In this document: piece after piece, positions 37,619 through 46,416 of the stretch
Layout: every line of letters begins with the position of its first letter
Position numbering within the stretch: position 1 is the first letter of the stretch
Source of the DNA: Marinomonas sp. MED121
GTDB taxonomy: Bacteria > Pseudomonadota > Gammaproteobacteria > Pseudomonadales > Marinomonadaceae
Reading direction: 5' to 3'
Length of the DNA stretch: 64,000 nt
Assembly: GCF_000153025.1 (NCBI RefSeq)
Contig: NZ_CH672432.1
Location: 38,258 to 102,257, forward strand
Translations under genes and position numbers: made by a program
The notes under the pieces: model-generated
What the model saw: only the letters and a program-made list of their open reading frames with translations
What the model was told of the DNA's origin: nothing
Database searches by the model: none

Positions 37619-38269
37619 CTAATCAATCTCTAAAATTTTATGAGTTTGTAGGCTAAGGCGCCATTTAGGATTAGCCAAGCAGTAATTTAGGGTCTGTTTA
37701 AGTGTGCTTTCTGGGGATATACGATCTTTAGGTAGATGACTTTGATCCATTGGTTGTAGGTAAAAGGTGTCAAAATCTAGATGAGTATACTTGTTGGGGT
37801 TTAAGTGAGACTGGGGATAGACTAATTTTAATTCATGGCCTTGTTGAATGACTAATTCATCCGCTGTTTTCGGGCTGACACAGATCCAATCTATGCCATC
37901 AGGTAAAGGTTTGGTGCCATTGGTTTCAATGCCGATAACATACCCCATTTCCTTCATCGCTAAAATTAATGCGGCATCCAACTGAAGTGCAGGCTCCCCG
38001 CCTGTGAAAACCACATATTTATCGGATTGATCATTTGGCCATAGCGCATCTAGATGTAACGCAAGTGTTTTGGCTTGTTTAAATTTACCGCCATTTTGAC
38101 CGTCTACACCGATAAAATCAGTATCGCAGAATTGGCAGAGTGAATCGAATCTGTGGGTTTCTTTACCATTCCATAAATTACAGCCACTAAAACGGCAAAA
38201 GATAGATGGGCGGCCAGCTTGGGCACCTTCACCCTGTAGCGAGTAAAAGGCTTCTTTAATTGAGTACAT
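37619..38269 (-). CDS. queE: 7-carboxy-7-deazaguanine synthase
   Basis: A radical SAM enzyme that converts 6-carboxytetrahydropterin to 7-carboxy-7-deazaguanine in queuosine synthesis. The cluster motif is the variant form: a Cys in RFSGC, 14 residues, then CQFC, that is C-x14-C-x2-C, which is known for the proteobacterial group. TGGEPALQ follows. The 216 residues start at an ATG with AGGTG upstream. queC precedes it by 110 bases on the same strand. Confidence 0.9.
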   Translation of the reverse strand: MYSIKEAFYSLQGEGAQAGRPSIFCRFSGCNLWNGKETHRFDSLCQFCDTDFIGVDGQNGGKFKQAKTLALHLDALWPNDQSDKYVVFTGGEPALQLDAALILAMKEMGYVIGIETNGTKPLPDGIDWICVSPKTADELVIQQGHELKLVYPQSHLNPNKYTHLDFDTFYLQPMDQSHLPKDRISPESTLKQTLNYCLANPKWRLSLQTHKILEID

Positions 38270-38379
38270 GGTTACACCTGGTTAGCATCTCGAAAACAGT
38301 CGAGGCTCGGGTTAGTAACTTTAGTGCTATGCCAGGCAATCTGTGTAACAGAAACTGGCGAACTAAAATCGTGTATGTT

Positions 38380-39045
38380 TTAAATTTCGTATTTAATTGG
38401 GTCGATCAAATTGTGTTGCTTAAATGACGCCAAACGTTCCAGGCAAGAGCCACATTTACCGCATGCTTTCTCTCTACCGTTGTAGCAGGTCCAGGTTTTT
38501 GAATAGTCTAGGTTCATTGCTAACCCAGACGCTAAAATTTCAGCCTTACTGCTTTTTAAGAATGGAGCGATAATTTCAACCGCCTGATAATTGGCAATTA
38601 ATGATACGGCATTCATGGCTTCAACAAATTCTGGACGGCAATCAGGGTAGATGTCGTGGTCGCCTGAGTGAGCGCCATAATAAACCTTGCTCGCTTCAAG
38701 TGAGACGGCATAGGCTATCGCCATTGATATGAGTACCATGTTTCTATTAGGAACCACGGTGGATTTCATATTGGCATCTTCATAATCGCCTTCAGGTATC
38801 GCTTCATCACTGTCTAGGGTGAGTGAAGAGCCAGCCATTAAGCTATTAATAGCAGTAATGTCCACCACCTTGTGAGGAATGTTTAATTCTTGGCAAACTT
38901 GGGCGGCAATAATAAGTTCTTTGTTGTGTTTTTGACCGTAATTAAATGAAATTGCGTAGATTTCATCATTTTCAGACAAGGCTTTATGTAAAACCGTATA
39001 GGAGTCCATGCCACCGGAATAGACTACGACTGCTTTGTTTGCCAT
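38380..39045 (-). CDS. queC: 7-cyano-7-deazaguanine synthase
   Basis: ATP-dependent conversion of 7-carboxy-7-deazaguanine to preQ0. The PP-loop is [11 protein letters not shown] at the N terminus. Near the C terminus lies the zinc site of four cysteines ([18 protein letters not shown]). The 221 residues are typical. GAGGTC lies before the ATG. With queE it forms a minus-strand queuosine pair; queD and queF are not in the window. Confidence 0.93.
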   Translation of the reverse strand: MANKAVVVYSGGMDSYTVLHKALSENDEIYAISFNYGQKHNKELIIAAQVCQELNIPHKVVDITAINSLMAGSSLTLDSDEAIPEGDYEDANMKSTVVPNRNMVLISMAIAYAVSLEASKVYYGAHSGDHDIYPDCRPEFVEAMNAVSLIANYQAVEIIAPFLKSSKAEILASGLAMNLDYSKTWTCYNGREKACGKCGSCLERLASFKQHNLIDPIKYEI

Positions 39046-39137
39046 TTTGACCTCGATAGTATTGATTTTTCAAACGCGCGATTATAGCGATTCATACCCA
39101 ACAATCCTATTTAAAATTAACTTTATTGCAGATCAGC

Positions 39138-39166
39138 TTGTAAAAGAAATAAAAAGTTTTTATATT
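39138..39166 (+). promoter_or_regulatory. Promoter of the MarR-GNAT gene
   Basis: TTGTAA (39138-39143) and TATATT (39161-39166) are separated by 17 bases, the optimum for sigma-70. The palindrome described next begins two bases after the -10. Confidence 0.6.
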
Positions 39167-39167
39167 G

Positions 39168-39181
39168 CGTAACTAGTTACG
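39168..39181. promoter_or_regulatory. Palindromic operator candidate of the MarR-GNAT regulator
   Basis: CGTAACTAGTTACG is a perfect 14-base palindrome between the -10 box and the start codon. MarR proteins commonly repress their own gene through such a site, so this is the likely autorepression operator. Confidence 0.6.
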
Positions 39182-39200
39182 TAGTTGGTTTCGAGGATGT

Positions 39201-40151
39201 ATGGATCATTTTGGCGTTATGGCGTTTGGAAGTCGCTTAAAAAGGTTAAGTGATTATCTTTTTACTGAAGTTGAGTCGATTTATAAGCAACATGAGATAG
39301 GTTTTTCGCCCACGCATTTTCCTATCTTAAGGCAGCTTCAACAGGTGCCTGCATTAACTGTGGTCGAGCTGTCAGCAAAACTTGGTTTGAGTCACCCTGC
39401 AATCAGTAAGCAGATTAATAAACTGGTTAAGGATGAATGGGTCAGTAAACGAATAGATGAAGATGATAATCGGCGGCTTTTCATTGTGTTGACTGAAAAA
39501 GGTCAAAAAGAAATGGAGAAGGTCGAGCCAATTTTAAATGCCATTAAACTAGTCATGGAGCGAGAGGCAAATAATATTGATGCTAGATTGCTCTACTCAT
39601 TTAATGCATATGAGAAACACCTATTAAAGTATGGGCTTCAAACCTGGGTAGAAGAAGAGGTCTATAAAAATGTTGAAGATGTTGAGATAACGTCTTGGTG
39701 TCCCGCGCTCAAAGCCCCGTTTAAAACGCTCAACATGGAGTGGCTAAATGCTTATTTTGAACATCAAATTGAAAAGGAAGATTTAATCATACTGGATAAC
39801 CCTCAATCCGAAGTTTTGGCAAAAGGGGGGTATATTTGGGGGGCTAAGATCAATCAAGAATGTGTGGGGATATGTGCTTTGATGCCAGATACTCAGCACT
39901 CATTTAAAGTCATTAAGCTGGCAGTAGACGAGCGATTTCAACAACAAGGAATCGGGCTTAGCCTGATGCTCAAGTGCATAGCTAAGGCAAGAAGTAAGGG
40001 CGCACAATATTTATCCTTGGAAACAGCCAGTAAGTTAGAGCCTGCTATGAAGCTTTATCAAAGGTTGGGGTTCGAAATTAAAACGCCAGTTCATGGATAT
40101 TCAGTTGATCGTAGTGATGTTTATATGGAATTAGCTTTTCCAAAAGGGTAA
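39201..40151 (+). CDS. MarR-family regulator fused to GNAT acetyltransferase
   Basis: A 316-residue two-domain protein. Residues about 25-140 are a MarR winged helix (LTVVELSAKLGLSHPAISKQ, then DDNRRLFIVLTEKG in the wing). Residues about 160-316 are a GNAT acetyltransferase with the acetyl-CoA loop FQQQGIGLSLML. Such bifunctional proteins are known; the acetylated substrate is not. A perfect palindrome lies before the gene. It is followed after 3 bases by azlCD, so I infer that it controls an amino-acid exporter. GAGGA lies only 3 bases before the ATG at 39201; the ATG at 39219 is an alternative start. Confidence 0.87.
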   Translation: MDHFGVMAFGSRLKRLSDYLFTEVESIYKQHEIGFSPTHFPILRQLQQVPALTVVELSAKLGLSHPAISKQINKLVKDEWVSKRIDEDDNRRLFIVLTEKGQKEMEKVEPILNAIKLVMEREANNIDARLLYSFNAYEKHLLKYGLQTWVEEEVYKNVEDVEITSWCPALKAPFKTLNMEWLNAYFEHQIEKEDLIILDNPQSEVLAKGGYIWGAKINQECVGICALMPDTQHSFKVIKLAVDERFQQQGIGLSLMLKCIAKARSKGAQYLSLETASKLEPAMKLYQRLGFEIKTPVHGYSVDRSDVYMELAFPKG

Positions 40152-40154
40152 AAA

Positions 40155-40913
40155 ATGAAGCAATTAGAATTAATGAAAAAAGGCATGACCTCCAGTATCC
40201 CCATGATAGTCGGAGGGGTGCCATTTGGTATTTTGTTTGGCTCGCTGGCAATGAGTAATGGACTTAGTTCTTGGTTTGCAATTGCTATGTCAAGTCTTGT
40301 ATTTGCAGGTTCTGCTCAGTTTGTTGCATTAGGTTTGATTTTGATTGATGCGCCTTTATGGGTAATCATATCAACCACATTTATTGTTAACCTAAGACAT
40401 CTGTTATATGCAGCAGATATGGTTAAATTTATTAAACATCTGCCAATCAAATGGCGACTTTTGATTGGTTTTGGCTTGATCGATGAAAGTTATGCTGCGG
40501 TGCGGCCTTTGTATAACGATAAGCAGATTACGACAGACAATGGTCACTTTGCTTTTCTAGGCTCGTTTTTGTCTTTTTATCTTATGTGGCAGTTATCGAC
40601 TATTGTTGGGGTGGTTGCTGGTGAGCTGATTCCAGGGATGAGTGCATGGGGCTTAGAATTTGCCATGGTGGCTACCTTTATCGGTATTATCACACCTTAC
40701 TTGCAGGCTAAACGTGTTGGTTTTGTCACACCTTATTGGGCGGCTCTCATTAGTGCATCTATCGTCTCATTAATTTTGCATGATTTGCCAAATAATTTAG
40801 GGCTACTTTGTGCCGCATTAGTAGGGGTTATGGTGGGGTATTTAGTGACATTAAAAGTAGGCAAAAATGTGCCTAATAAAGAGACAAAAGCATTAATAAA
40901 GGAGGGCACTTAG
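40155..40913 (+). CDS. azlC: AzlC family branched-chain amino acid exporter, large subunit
   Basis: The 252-residue inner-membrane protein has multiple hydrophobic helices. The N-terminal GVPFGILFGSLA and the block FAGSAQFVALGLI are the AzlC signatures. With AzlD it forms a two-component exporter of branched-chain and related amino acids (also YgaZ/YgaH). It starts 3 bases after the MarR-GNAT gene and its TAG is directly followed by the azlD ATG, so the three genes form one operon. Confidence 0.9.
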   Translation: MKQLELMKKGMTSSIPMIVGGVPFGILFGSLAMSNGLSSWFAIAMSSLVFAGSAQFVALGLILIDAPLWVIISTTFIVNLRHLLYAADMVKFIKHLPIKWRLLIGFGLIDESYAAVRPLYNDKQITTDNGHFAFLGSFLSFYLMWQLSTIVGVVAGELIPGMSAWGLEFAMVATFIGIITPYLQAKRVGFVTPYWAALISASIVSLILHDLPNNLGLLCAALVGVMVGYLVTLKVGKNVPNKETKALIKEGT

Positions 40914-41237
40914 ATGGCTGACTTTTATTTTGTACTAATCATAATTGGCATGTTTGCAGTGACTTTTGGTATACGGTTTTGTCTTTTTGCAAAAGCGAAT
41001 AAAGTTGTGATGCCTGTGTGGGTTGAAGGTGCTTTGGGTTTTGTGCCCATTTCTGTTTTATCGGCCATCATAGTCCCTATGATATTTATGCCAAATGGTA
41101 ATCTGACGCTTAGTTTACAAAACCCTTGGCTGATTGGGGCTGGCGTCGCTTTTATTGTTGGTTTGATAAAGCAAAATCAACTTTTAACCATACTTGTTGG
41201 TGTGATTGCTTTTTATTTAAGCAAGTTGATCGTTTAA
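40914..41237 (+). CDS. azlD: AzlD family transport protein, small subunit
   Basis: The 107-residue protein has about four hydrophobic helices and the AzlD pattern (GIRFCLF near the start, ALGFVPISVLSAIIVP in the middle). It begins at the base after the azlC stop codon, which suggests coupled translation. Its function is as the small partner of AzlC. Confidence 0.88.
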   Translation: MADFYFVLIIIGMFAVTFGIRFCLFAKANKVVMPVWVEGALGFVPISVLSAIIVPMIFMPNGNLTLSLQNPWLIGAGVAFIVGLIKQNQLLTILVGVIAFYLSKLIV

Positions 41238-41365
41238 TACTGAAGTATGTGGGATATATGCAGGTTAAGTGACTTTTTTAATTCACCTCAGTGTTAAATC
41301 AGATATACTCCTCGCATAATTTTTTTTTACCTTTTTAAAACTCTAAATCGGGACCCAAGGTTAAC

Positions 41366-43039
41366 ATGTCAGATACGTCTAAACCTGGTAATTTTATTAC
41401 CCAAATCATTGATAAAGATAACGAAACAGGAAAGCATGGCGGTAAAGTCATCACCCGTTTTCCACCTGAGCCAAATGGATACCTACACATAGGCCATGCT
41501 AAGTCTATTTGTTTAAATTTCGGCTTAGCCCAGCGTTATCAAGGTCAATGTAATTTAAGGTTTGATGATACTAACCCTGAGAAAGAAAGTGTTGAGTATA
41601 TTAACGCCATTAAAAAAGATGTTTCTTGGTTAGGCTTTAGTTGGCAGGATGAAGTGAAGTTCTCTTCGGACTATTTTGATGCGTTATTTGATTTTGCAGT
41701 AGAACTAATTAAATTAGATAAAGCCTATGTATGCCAGTTAAACGCAGAAGAAATGCGACTTTACCGTGGCACCTTGAAAGAGCCTGGTAAAAATAGTCCA
41801 TATAGAGATCGAAACATAGATGAAAACTTAGCCCTCTTCATGGAAATGAAAGAAGGCAAGTATAAAGATGGCGAAATGGTATTGCGTGCCAAAATTGATA
41901 TGGCAAGTCCAAATATTAATATGCGTGATCCTATTATTTATCGTGTGCGCCATATTGAACACCATCAAACAGGCAATAAGTGGTGTGTCTACCCTATGTA
42001 TGATTTCACTCACTGCTTGTCTGATGCAATTGAAAACATTACCCACTCTGTTTGTACCTTAGAGTTTCAAGATCACAGGCCTTTGTATGATTGGGTGCTA
42101 GAAAGTTTAGAGACAGTTCACCCTCAGCAAATTGAATTTGCACGTCTTAATGTCAATTATACCGTGACAAGTAAGCGTAAACTTAAGCAGCTTGTTGACG
42201 AGGGTCATGTTGAAGGTTGGGATGACCCACGTATGTCGACTATTTCTGGTCTACGTCGTCGTGGTTATACCCCTTTATCTATTCGAAATTTCTGCGAACG
42301 AATTGGGGTAACTAAGTCGGACTCAGTTGTTGATGTGGGTATGTTAGAGCACGCTATTCGAGAAGATCTTGATGCCAATGCAAATCGTGCCATGGCGGTG
42401 TTGAATCCTATTAAGGTGACATTAACCAACTACCCTAGTGATAAAGAAGAAATTTTTAGTGTGGCCAATCACCCTAAAAATGAAGCCGCAGGCAAGCGAA
42501 ATGTACCTTTTTCGAAAGACCTATATATTGATGCGGCTGATTTTGCTGAGGTACCTCCTAAAAAGTGGAAGCGTTTAACCTTAGATTCTGCCGTAAGATT
42601 GCGTGGCGGTTATGTTATTACCTGTGACGAAGCCATTAAAAATGATGCAGGTGAGGTGATAGAGCTTCTGTGTCGTTATGATGAAAATACACTTGGTGTA
42701 AACCCAGAAGGTTATAAACCTAAAGGGGTTATCCATTGGGTAAGCGCGAAACATGCATTAACCGCTGAAGTACGCCTATATGATAGGTTATTTAATGAAG
42801 AGGCTCCTGACGCTAATCATGAGGGCAAAACTTTCTTAGATTTCATTAACCCTGAATCACTTTCTGTTTTGTCAAATGCAAAACTTGAACCTTCGTTAGC
42901 CTTAAGCGAAAAAGGCCAAGGCTATCAGTTTGAAAGGGAAGGCTATTTCTGTCGTGATATCGAACGTGACACATTAGTATTTAACCGTACTGTTACTTTA
43001 CGAGATTCATGGGCGAAAATAGAAGCTAAGGGAAAATAA
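41366..43039 (+). CDS. glnS: Glutaminyl-tRNA synthetase
   Basis: Class I synthetase that charges tRNA-Gln directly. The 557 residues begin with the HIGH region [15 protein letters not shown] (about 33-47), and VTSKRKL near the middle is the KMSKS equivalent. The C-terminal anticodon-binding beta barrels occupy about 340-550. Its presence means Gln-tRNA is made directly, not through GatCAB alone. It is followed after 3 bases by cysS. Confidence 0.96.
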   Translation: MSDTSKPGNFITQIIDKDNETGKHGGKVITRFPPEPNGYLHIGHAKSICLNFGLAQRYQGQCNLRFDDTNPEKESVEYINAIKKDVSWLGFSWQDEVKFSSDYFDALFDFAVELIKLDKAYVCQLNAEEMRLYRGTLKEPGKNSPYRDRNIDENLALFMEMKEGKYKDGEMVLRAKIDMASPNINMRDPIIYRVRHIEHHQTGNKWCVYPMYDFTHCLSDAIENITHSVCTLEFQDHRPLYDWVLESLETVHPQQIEFARLNVNYTVTSKRKLKQLVDEGHVEGWDDPRMSTISGLRRRGYTPLSIRNFCERIGVTKSDSVVDVGMLEHAIREDLDANANRAMAVLNPIKVTLTNYPSDKEEIFSVANHPKNEAAGKRNVPFSKDLYIDAADFAEVPPKKWKRLTLDSAVRLRGGYVITCDEAIKNDAGEVIELLCRYDENTLGVNPEGYKPKGVIHWVSAKHALTAEVRLYDRLFNEEAPDANHEGKTFLDFINPESLSVLSNAKLEPSLALSEKGQGYQFEREGYFCRDIERDTLVFNRTVTLRDSWAKIEAKGK

Positions 43040-43042
43040 GAA

Positions 43043-44425
43043 ATGTTAAAAGTTTATAATACCCTAAGTGGTAAGAAAGAAGAGTTTGTCCCTTTAGTAC
43101 CTGGCAAAGTGGGTATGTATGTATGTGGTAATACCGTTTACGATTATTGCCATATTGGCCATGCCAGAGCCATGATTTCGTTTGATATTATTGCTCGCCA
43201 TATACGTTTTAGTGGCTTTGACTTGAACTATGTTAGAAATATCACGGATGTTGATGACAAGATTATAAAGCGCGCTGCAGAAAATGATGAAACACCTGAA
43301 TCACTTACTCTTAGAATGATTGAGGCGCAAACACAGGATGAGCTTAAACTAGGTAATAAGTTACCCGATAGGGAGCCTAAGGCAACAGAATTTATGCAAG
43401 AAATCATTGATATGATTTCTGTACTTGTTGACAAAGGGTTTGCGTATCAAGGGTCGACAGGGGATGTGTATTTTCGTACTGAAAAGCATGAAGCTTACGG
43501 TAAATTAAATAATCGTAAACTTGAAGACATGCTTGCTGGTGCTCGTATTGATGTAGAAAGTGCCAAAGAAAACCCGGCTGACTTTGTATTATGGAAGTCA
43601 GCAAAAGAGGGTGAAGTTCATTGGCAGTCTCCATGGGGGATAGGTCGTCCTGGATGGCATATTGAGTGTTCTGCTATGTCGACTAACTGCTTAGGGCCTC
43701 ATTTTGATATTCATGGAGGGGGACCTGATCTTAAATTCCCGCATCATGAAAATGAAATTGCCCAATCTGAGTGCGCTAACGGCACTGACTATGTCAACTA
43801 TTGGATGCACTGTGGCGCGGTTAGGGTAAATAATGAAAAAATGTCTAAATCCTTAGGTAATTTTTTCACTGTTCGTGACGTGCTTGAAAAATATAATCCT
43901 GAAGTCATTCGCTTCTTGATGGTATCAAGCCAGTATCGAAGTCCGATTGATTATTCAGAGCAAAGTTTGCTGGAAGCCAAGGTTGGGCTTGAGCGTATGT
44001 ATACCAGTTTGCAAGGCCAGGCTTTGACAGACGATTATATTGCATCTAGTTATACTGAGCGCTACCAGCAAGCCATGGATGACGACTTTAATACACCGGT
44101 TGCGATTTCAGTCTTGTTTGATCTTGTAAGAGAATTAAATAAAGCTAAGGCTTCTGCTGCTGATAATGCACCAATTTTGGCAAAAGAGTTAAGTGTACTG
44201 GCTGAATTGCTTGGTTTGTTGGGTCAAGATCCTGAGTACTTTCTAAAAAATAGTGTGCTCAATAATGGCATCTCTGAAGCTGAAATTGAGACATTAATTG
44301 CAGAGCGTATTCAGGCTAGAAAAGATAAGAACTTTGCTAGAAGTGATGAAATAAGGGATGAACTTTCAGAGCAAGGGATTACCTTGTTAGATTCTAGAGA
44401 GGGCACTAGCTGGACGCGTCGCTAA
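43043..44425 (+). CDS. cysS: Cysteinyl-tRNA synthetase
   Basis: Class I synthetase for tRNA-Cys. CGNTVYDYCHIGHAR near the N terminus holds the HIGH motif and a zinc-ligand Cys. IECSAMST and HHENEIAQSE supply further zinc ligands, and KMSKSLGNF is the second signature. The 460 residues are normal. It is co-transcribed with glnS (3-base gap) and ends in a terminator. Confidence 0.96.
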   Translation: MLKVYNTLSGKKEEFVPLVPGKVGMYVCGNTVYDYCHIGHARAMISFDIIARHIRFSGFDLNYVRNITDVDDKIIKRAAENDETPESLTLRMIEAQTQDELKLGNKLPDREPKATEFMQEIIDMISVLVDKGFAYQGSTGDVYFRTEKHEAYGKLNNRKLEDMLAGARIDVESAKENPADFVLWKSAKEGEVHWQSPWGIGRPGWHIECSAMSTNCLGPHFDIHGGGPDLKFPHHENEIAQSECANGTDYVNYWMHCGAVRVNNEKMSKSLGNFFTVRDVLEKYNPEVIRFLMVSSQYRSPIDYSEQSLLEAKVGLERMYTSLQGQALTDDYIASSYTERYQQAMDDDFNTPVAISVLFDLVRELNKAKASAADNAPILAKELSVLAELLGLLGQDPEYFLKNSVLNNGISEAEIETLIAERIQARKDKNFARSDEIRDELSEQGITLLDSREGTSWTRR

Positions 44426-44441
44426 GTAATCTAATCTCGTA

Positions 44442-44470
44442 TAAAGGCCAGCTAGTGCTGGCCTTTATTT
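44442..44470. terminator. Terminator between cysS and the converging stress-protein gene
   Basis: TAAAGGCCAGC / GCTGGCCTTTA is a perfect 11-base stem with loop TAGT and T-rich flanks on both sides, so it may serve both genes. Confidence 0.85.
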
Positions 44471-44474
44471 GTGC

Positions 44475-44906
44475 TTAATTTTTCACTCTGACGGCGAGAA
44501 CATCGCAAGGGGCACCGTGCAAAACCCCATTGGCGGTAGAGCCGAGTAGAAGAGCAAGACCATGTCGCCCATGGCTACCGACAACAATGAGATTGGTGTC
44601 ATTCTCTTCAGCCACTCTGTGTATTTCACTTTCAATACCACCTTGAGAAATGATGGCTTTTTCGATGGGACAATTTATTTGTTCACACAAAGCGTCAAGC
44701 TTCTCTTGTGCACTTGTTTGCAGTTGATGTTGAATGTCGGTGATATCAATGGGCACATCGCCGCCATAGGCGTAGTTGAGTGACTCAATCACATGAAGTA
44801 TAACGAGCTTTGCATCATAGGTTGCGCATAAGCGTACCGCTTTTTCGACAACTTGAAGGTTTTCTTCTGTAAGGTCTGCTGCTAATAAAATTCTTTGGTA
44901 TGGCAT
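44475..44906 (-). CDS. Universal stress protein (UspA family)
   Basis: A single Usp domain of 143 residues. It begins YQRILLAADLTEENLQVVE and contains the ATP-binding signature GSHGRHGLALLLGSTANGVL, so it is probably of the nucleotide-binding type. It stands alone on the minus strand. GGAGGT lies about 5-10 bases before the start. Confidence 0.92.
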   Translation of the reverse strand: MPYQRILLAADLTEENLQVVEKAVRLCATYDAKLVILHVIESLNYAYGGDVPIDITDIQHQLQTSAQEKLDALCEQINCPIEKAIISQGGIESEIHRVAEENDTNLIVVGSHGRHGLALLLGSTANGVLHGAPCDVLAVRVKN

Positions 44907-44963
44907 ATAAACCTCCGAAAGGGTTTGTATATTCTTATATTAGTTCAAACATGAGTAAATTTT

Positions 44964-45449
44964 ATGACTATTTTAATTGTGGTTGCGATTGTTGCCTCAA
45001 TGCTAGGTTCTATTTTATGGCTAATGCCAAGTAAGCGCGATCAGGATAGAATGAAATTACGTCTTCTTGCCCGAAAAAGTCAATTAGGTGTACAACTTAC
45101 ACATATAGAGTTACCCGATAAATGGGATAAGTCAACGACAAAAGTGAAAGTGACTGCTTATCATAAGTTTCGAATTAACAAACTAAAAGCGTTAGATCAT
45201 GAGATTGGTATCTACCCCTACGAGGTCTGGAAGCATGAAAAGGTGACAGATAACTGGTATTCAGCGATGCCCATTCCCTTGTCTGACAAGAGCGCTGCAC
45301 TACTGGAAAACAAGATGGATGCTTTCAAGGCTATTCAGATTACAAAAGACGCTGTGTCCTTGTATTGGGATGAAAGAGGGGATGAAAGTGATATCGTCGC
45401 CATCCAATCACTTCTAAATGAGTTAGAAGCAATTGAAGGGTTATATTGA
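44964..45449 (+). CDS. Membrane-anchored protein of unknown function
   Basis: I do not recognise this 161-residue protein. It has one N-terminal hydrophobic helix (about 2-20) directly followed by a basic stretch (PSKRDQDRMKLRLLARK), so the remainder is probably cytosolic. The rest is mixed alpha/beta with aromatic residues (VTDNWYSAMPIPLSDKS). It converges with the next minus-strand gene, the stop codons being four bases apart. Confidence 0.7.
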   Translation: MTILIVVAIVASMLGSILWLMPSKRDQDRMKLRLLARKSQLGVQLTHIELPDKWDKSTTKVKVTAYHKFRINKLKALDHEIGIYPYEVWKHEKVTDNWYSAMPIPLSDKSAALLENKMDAFKAIQITKDAVSLYWDERGDESDIVAIQSLLNELEAIEGLY

Positions 45450-45453
45450 TAAA

Positions 45454-46221
45454 TTAAACGTCGTCATCAAAAGCTGAAATATCTACAGGCTTAGAGAGCT
45501 CTTCAACCAAGGCTTGAGCTTCTTCTGGTGTTTCAGCATTTTCTATTGCTTTAAGCTCAGGCTCATAAATTTCTTTTATTTTTTCATCCACATAGGTTTC
45601 CAGTGCTTTCTTTTCAGGGCGCTGGATAGGGTCGGCCTTAATGTGAGACAAAATTACACCAAATAACGTTCTGGCAACGCGGGGATCACCTGTTGCCATA
45701 TTGGTATTAGCTTGTACTAACTGACGATTGATTTGTAAGTCTAAATTGAGCCACTTTAAATAGTCATAGCAGGCTTGGTAGTGTGAATGGCTTATACGTC
45801 CTTTTCTGCGCATAAAAAGGAGCAGCTTAGCCAGTTTTGTTAAGCGCTCTTTATAATTCGCCTTCTCTTGAAAACTAAATAAAGTAGGAGAAGTATTGTA
45901 TTCAATTAGGTCCTGATTACGTTCTTCCTCAGCTTTAGCGATTCGTTGTTCAATTGAATCTATGTCATCACTGTAATTAATGAGATCGCGTAAGGTGTCG
46001 ATATAAAAGTCATACAGAACATCAGTAACAATAGGATCAGTATTAATTTGCGTTATGCCGTTGATCTGACTATATGTTCTGTCGGCACGATTCAATAGTT
46101 TCACTTGGGTAAGACGACGTTCAGTTTCTTCCTTTTCTTTCTGGTGTGCTCGGCTGCCAATGATCACAGAAAGAACAACTATGATGAATAAAAAAATAAT
46201 GGTAACAATTTGCAATGTCAC
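45454..46221 (-). CDS. Membrane-anchored helical protein of unknown function
   Basis: The 255-residue protein has an N-terminal TM helix (about 5-22) and a long helical, charged body with coiled-coil character (about 26-45 and 85-110), then an acidic C terminus (VDISAFDDDV). I cannot name the family. It is the convergent neighbour of the other anchored unknown and lies upstream of, and divergent from, topA. Confidence 0.7.
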   Translation of the reverse strand: MTLQIVTIIFLFIIVVLSVIIGSRAHQKEKEETERRLTQVKLLNRADRTYSQINGITQINTDPIVTDVLYDFYIDTLRDLINYSDDIDSIEQRIAKAEEERNQDLIEYNTSPTLFSFQEKANYKERLTKLAKLLLFMRRKGRISHSHYQACYDYLKWLNLDLQINRQLVQANTNMATGDPRVARTLFGVILSHIKADPIQRPEKKALETYVDEKIKEIYEPELKAIENAETPEEAQALVEELSKPVDISAFDDDV

Positions 46222-46416
46222 TATGTATTGTCCTCTGACGATGAATTCAGTATGTTAAATATAGATTTTTTCAAAGAATTAGAAAATTATCTCGCAAACA
46301 ATACAGTGATAGCTTGTTATATAAAAGGGGTTTGCTTAATATCACGACCCCGACGATGTTAACTGCACAATTTTGCAGAATCGGAGATGTACTTTACATA
46401 AGGCCTATATTAGAAA

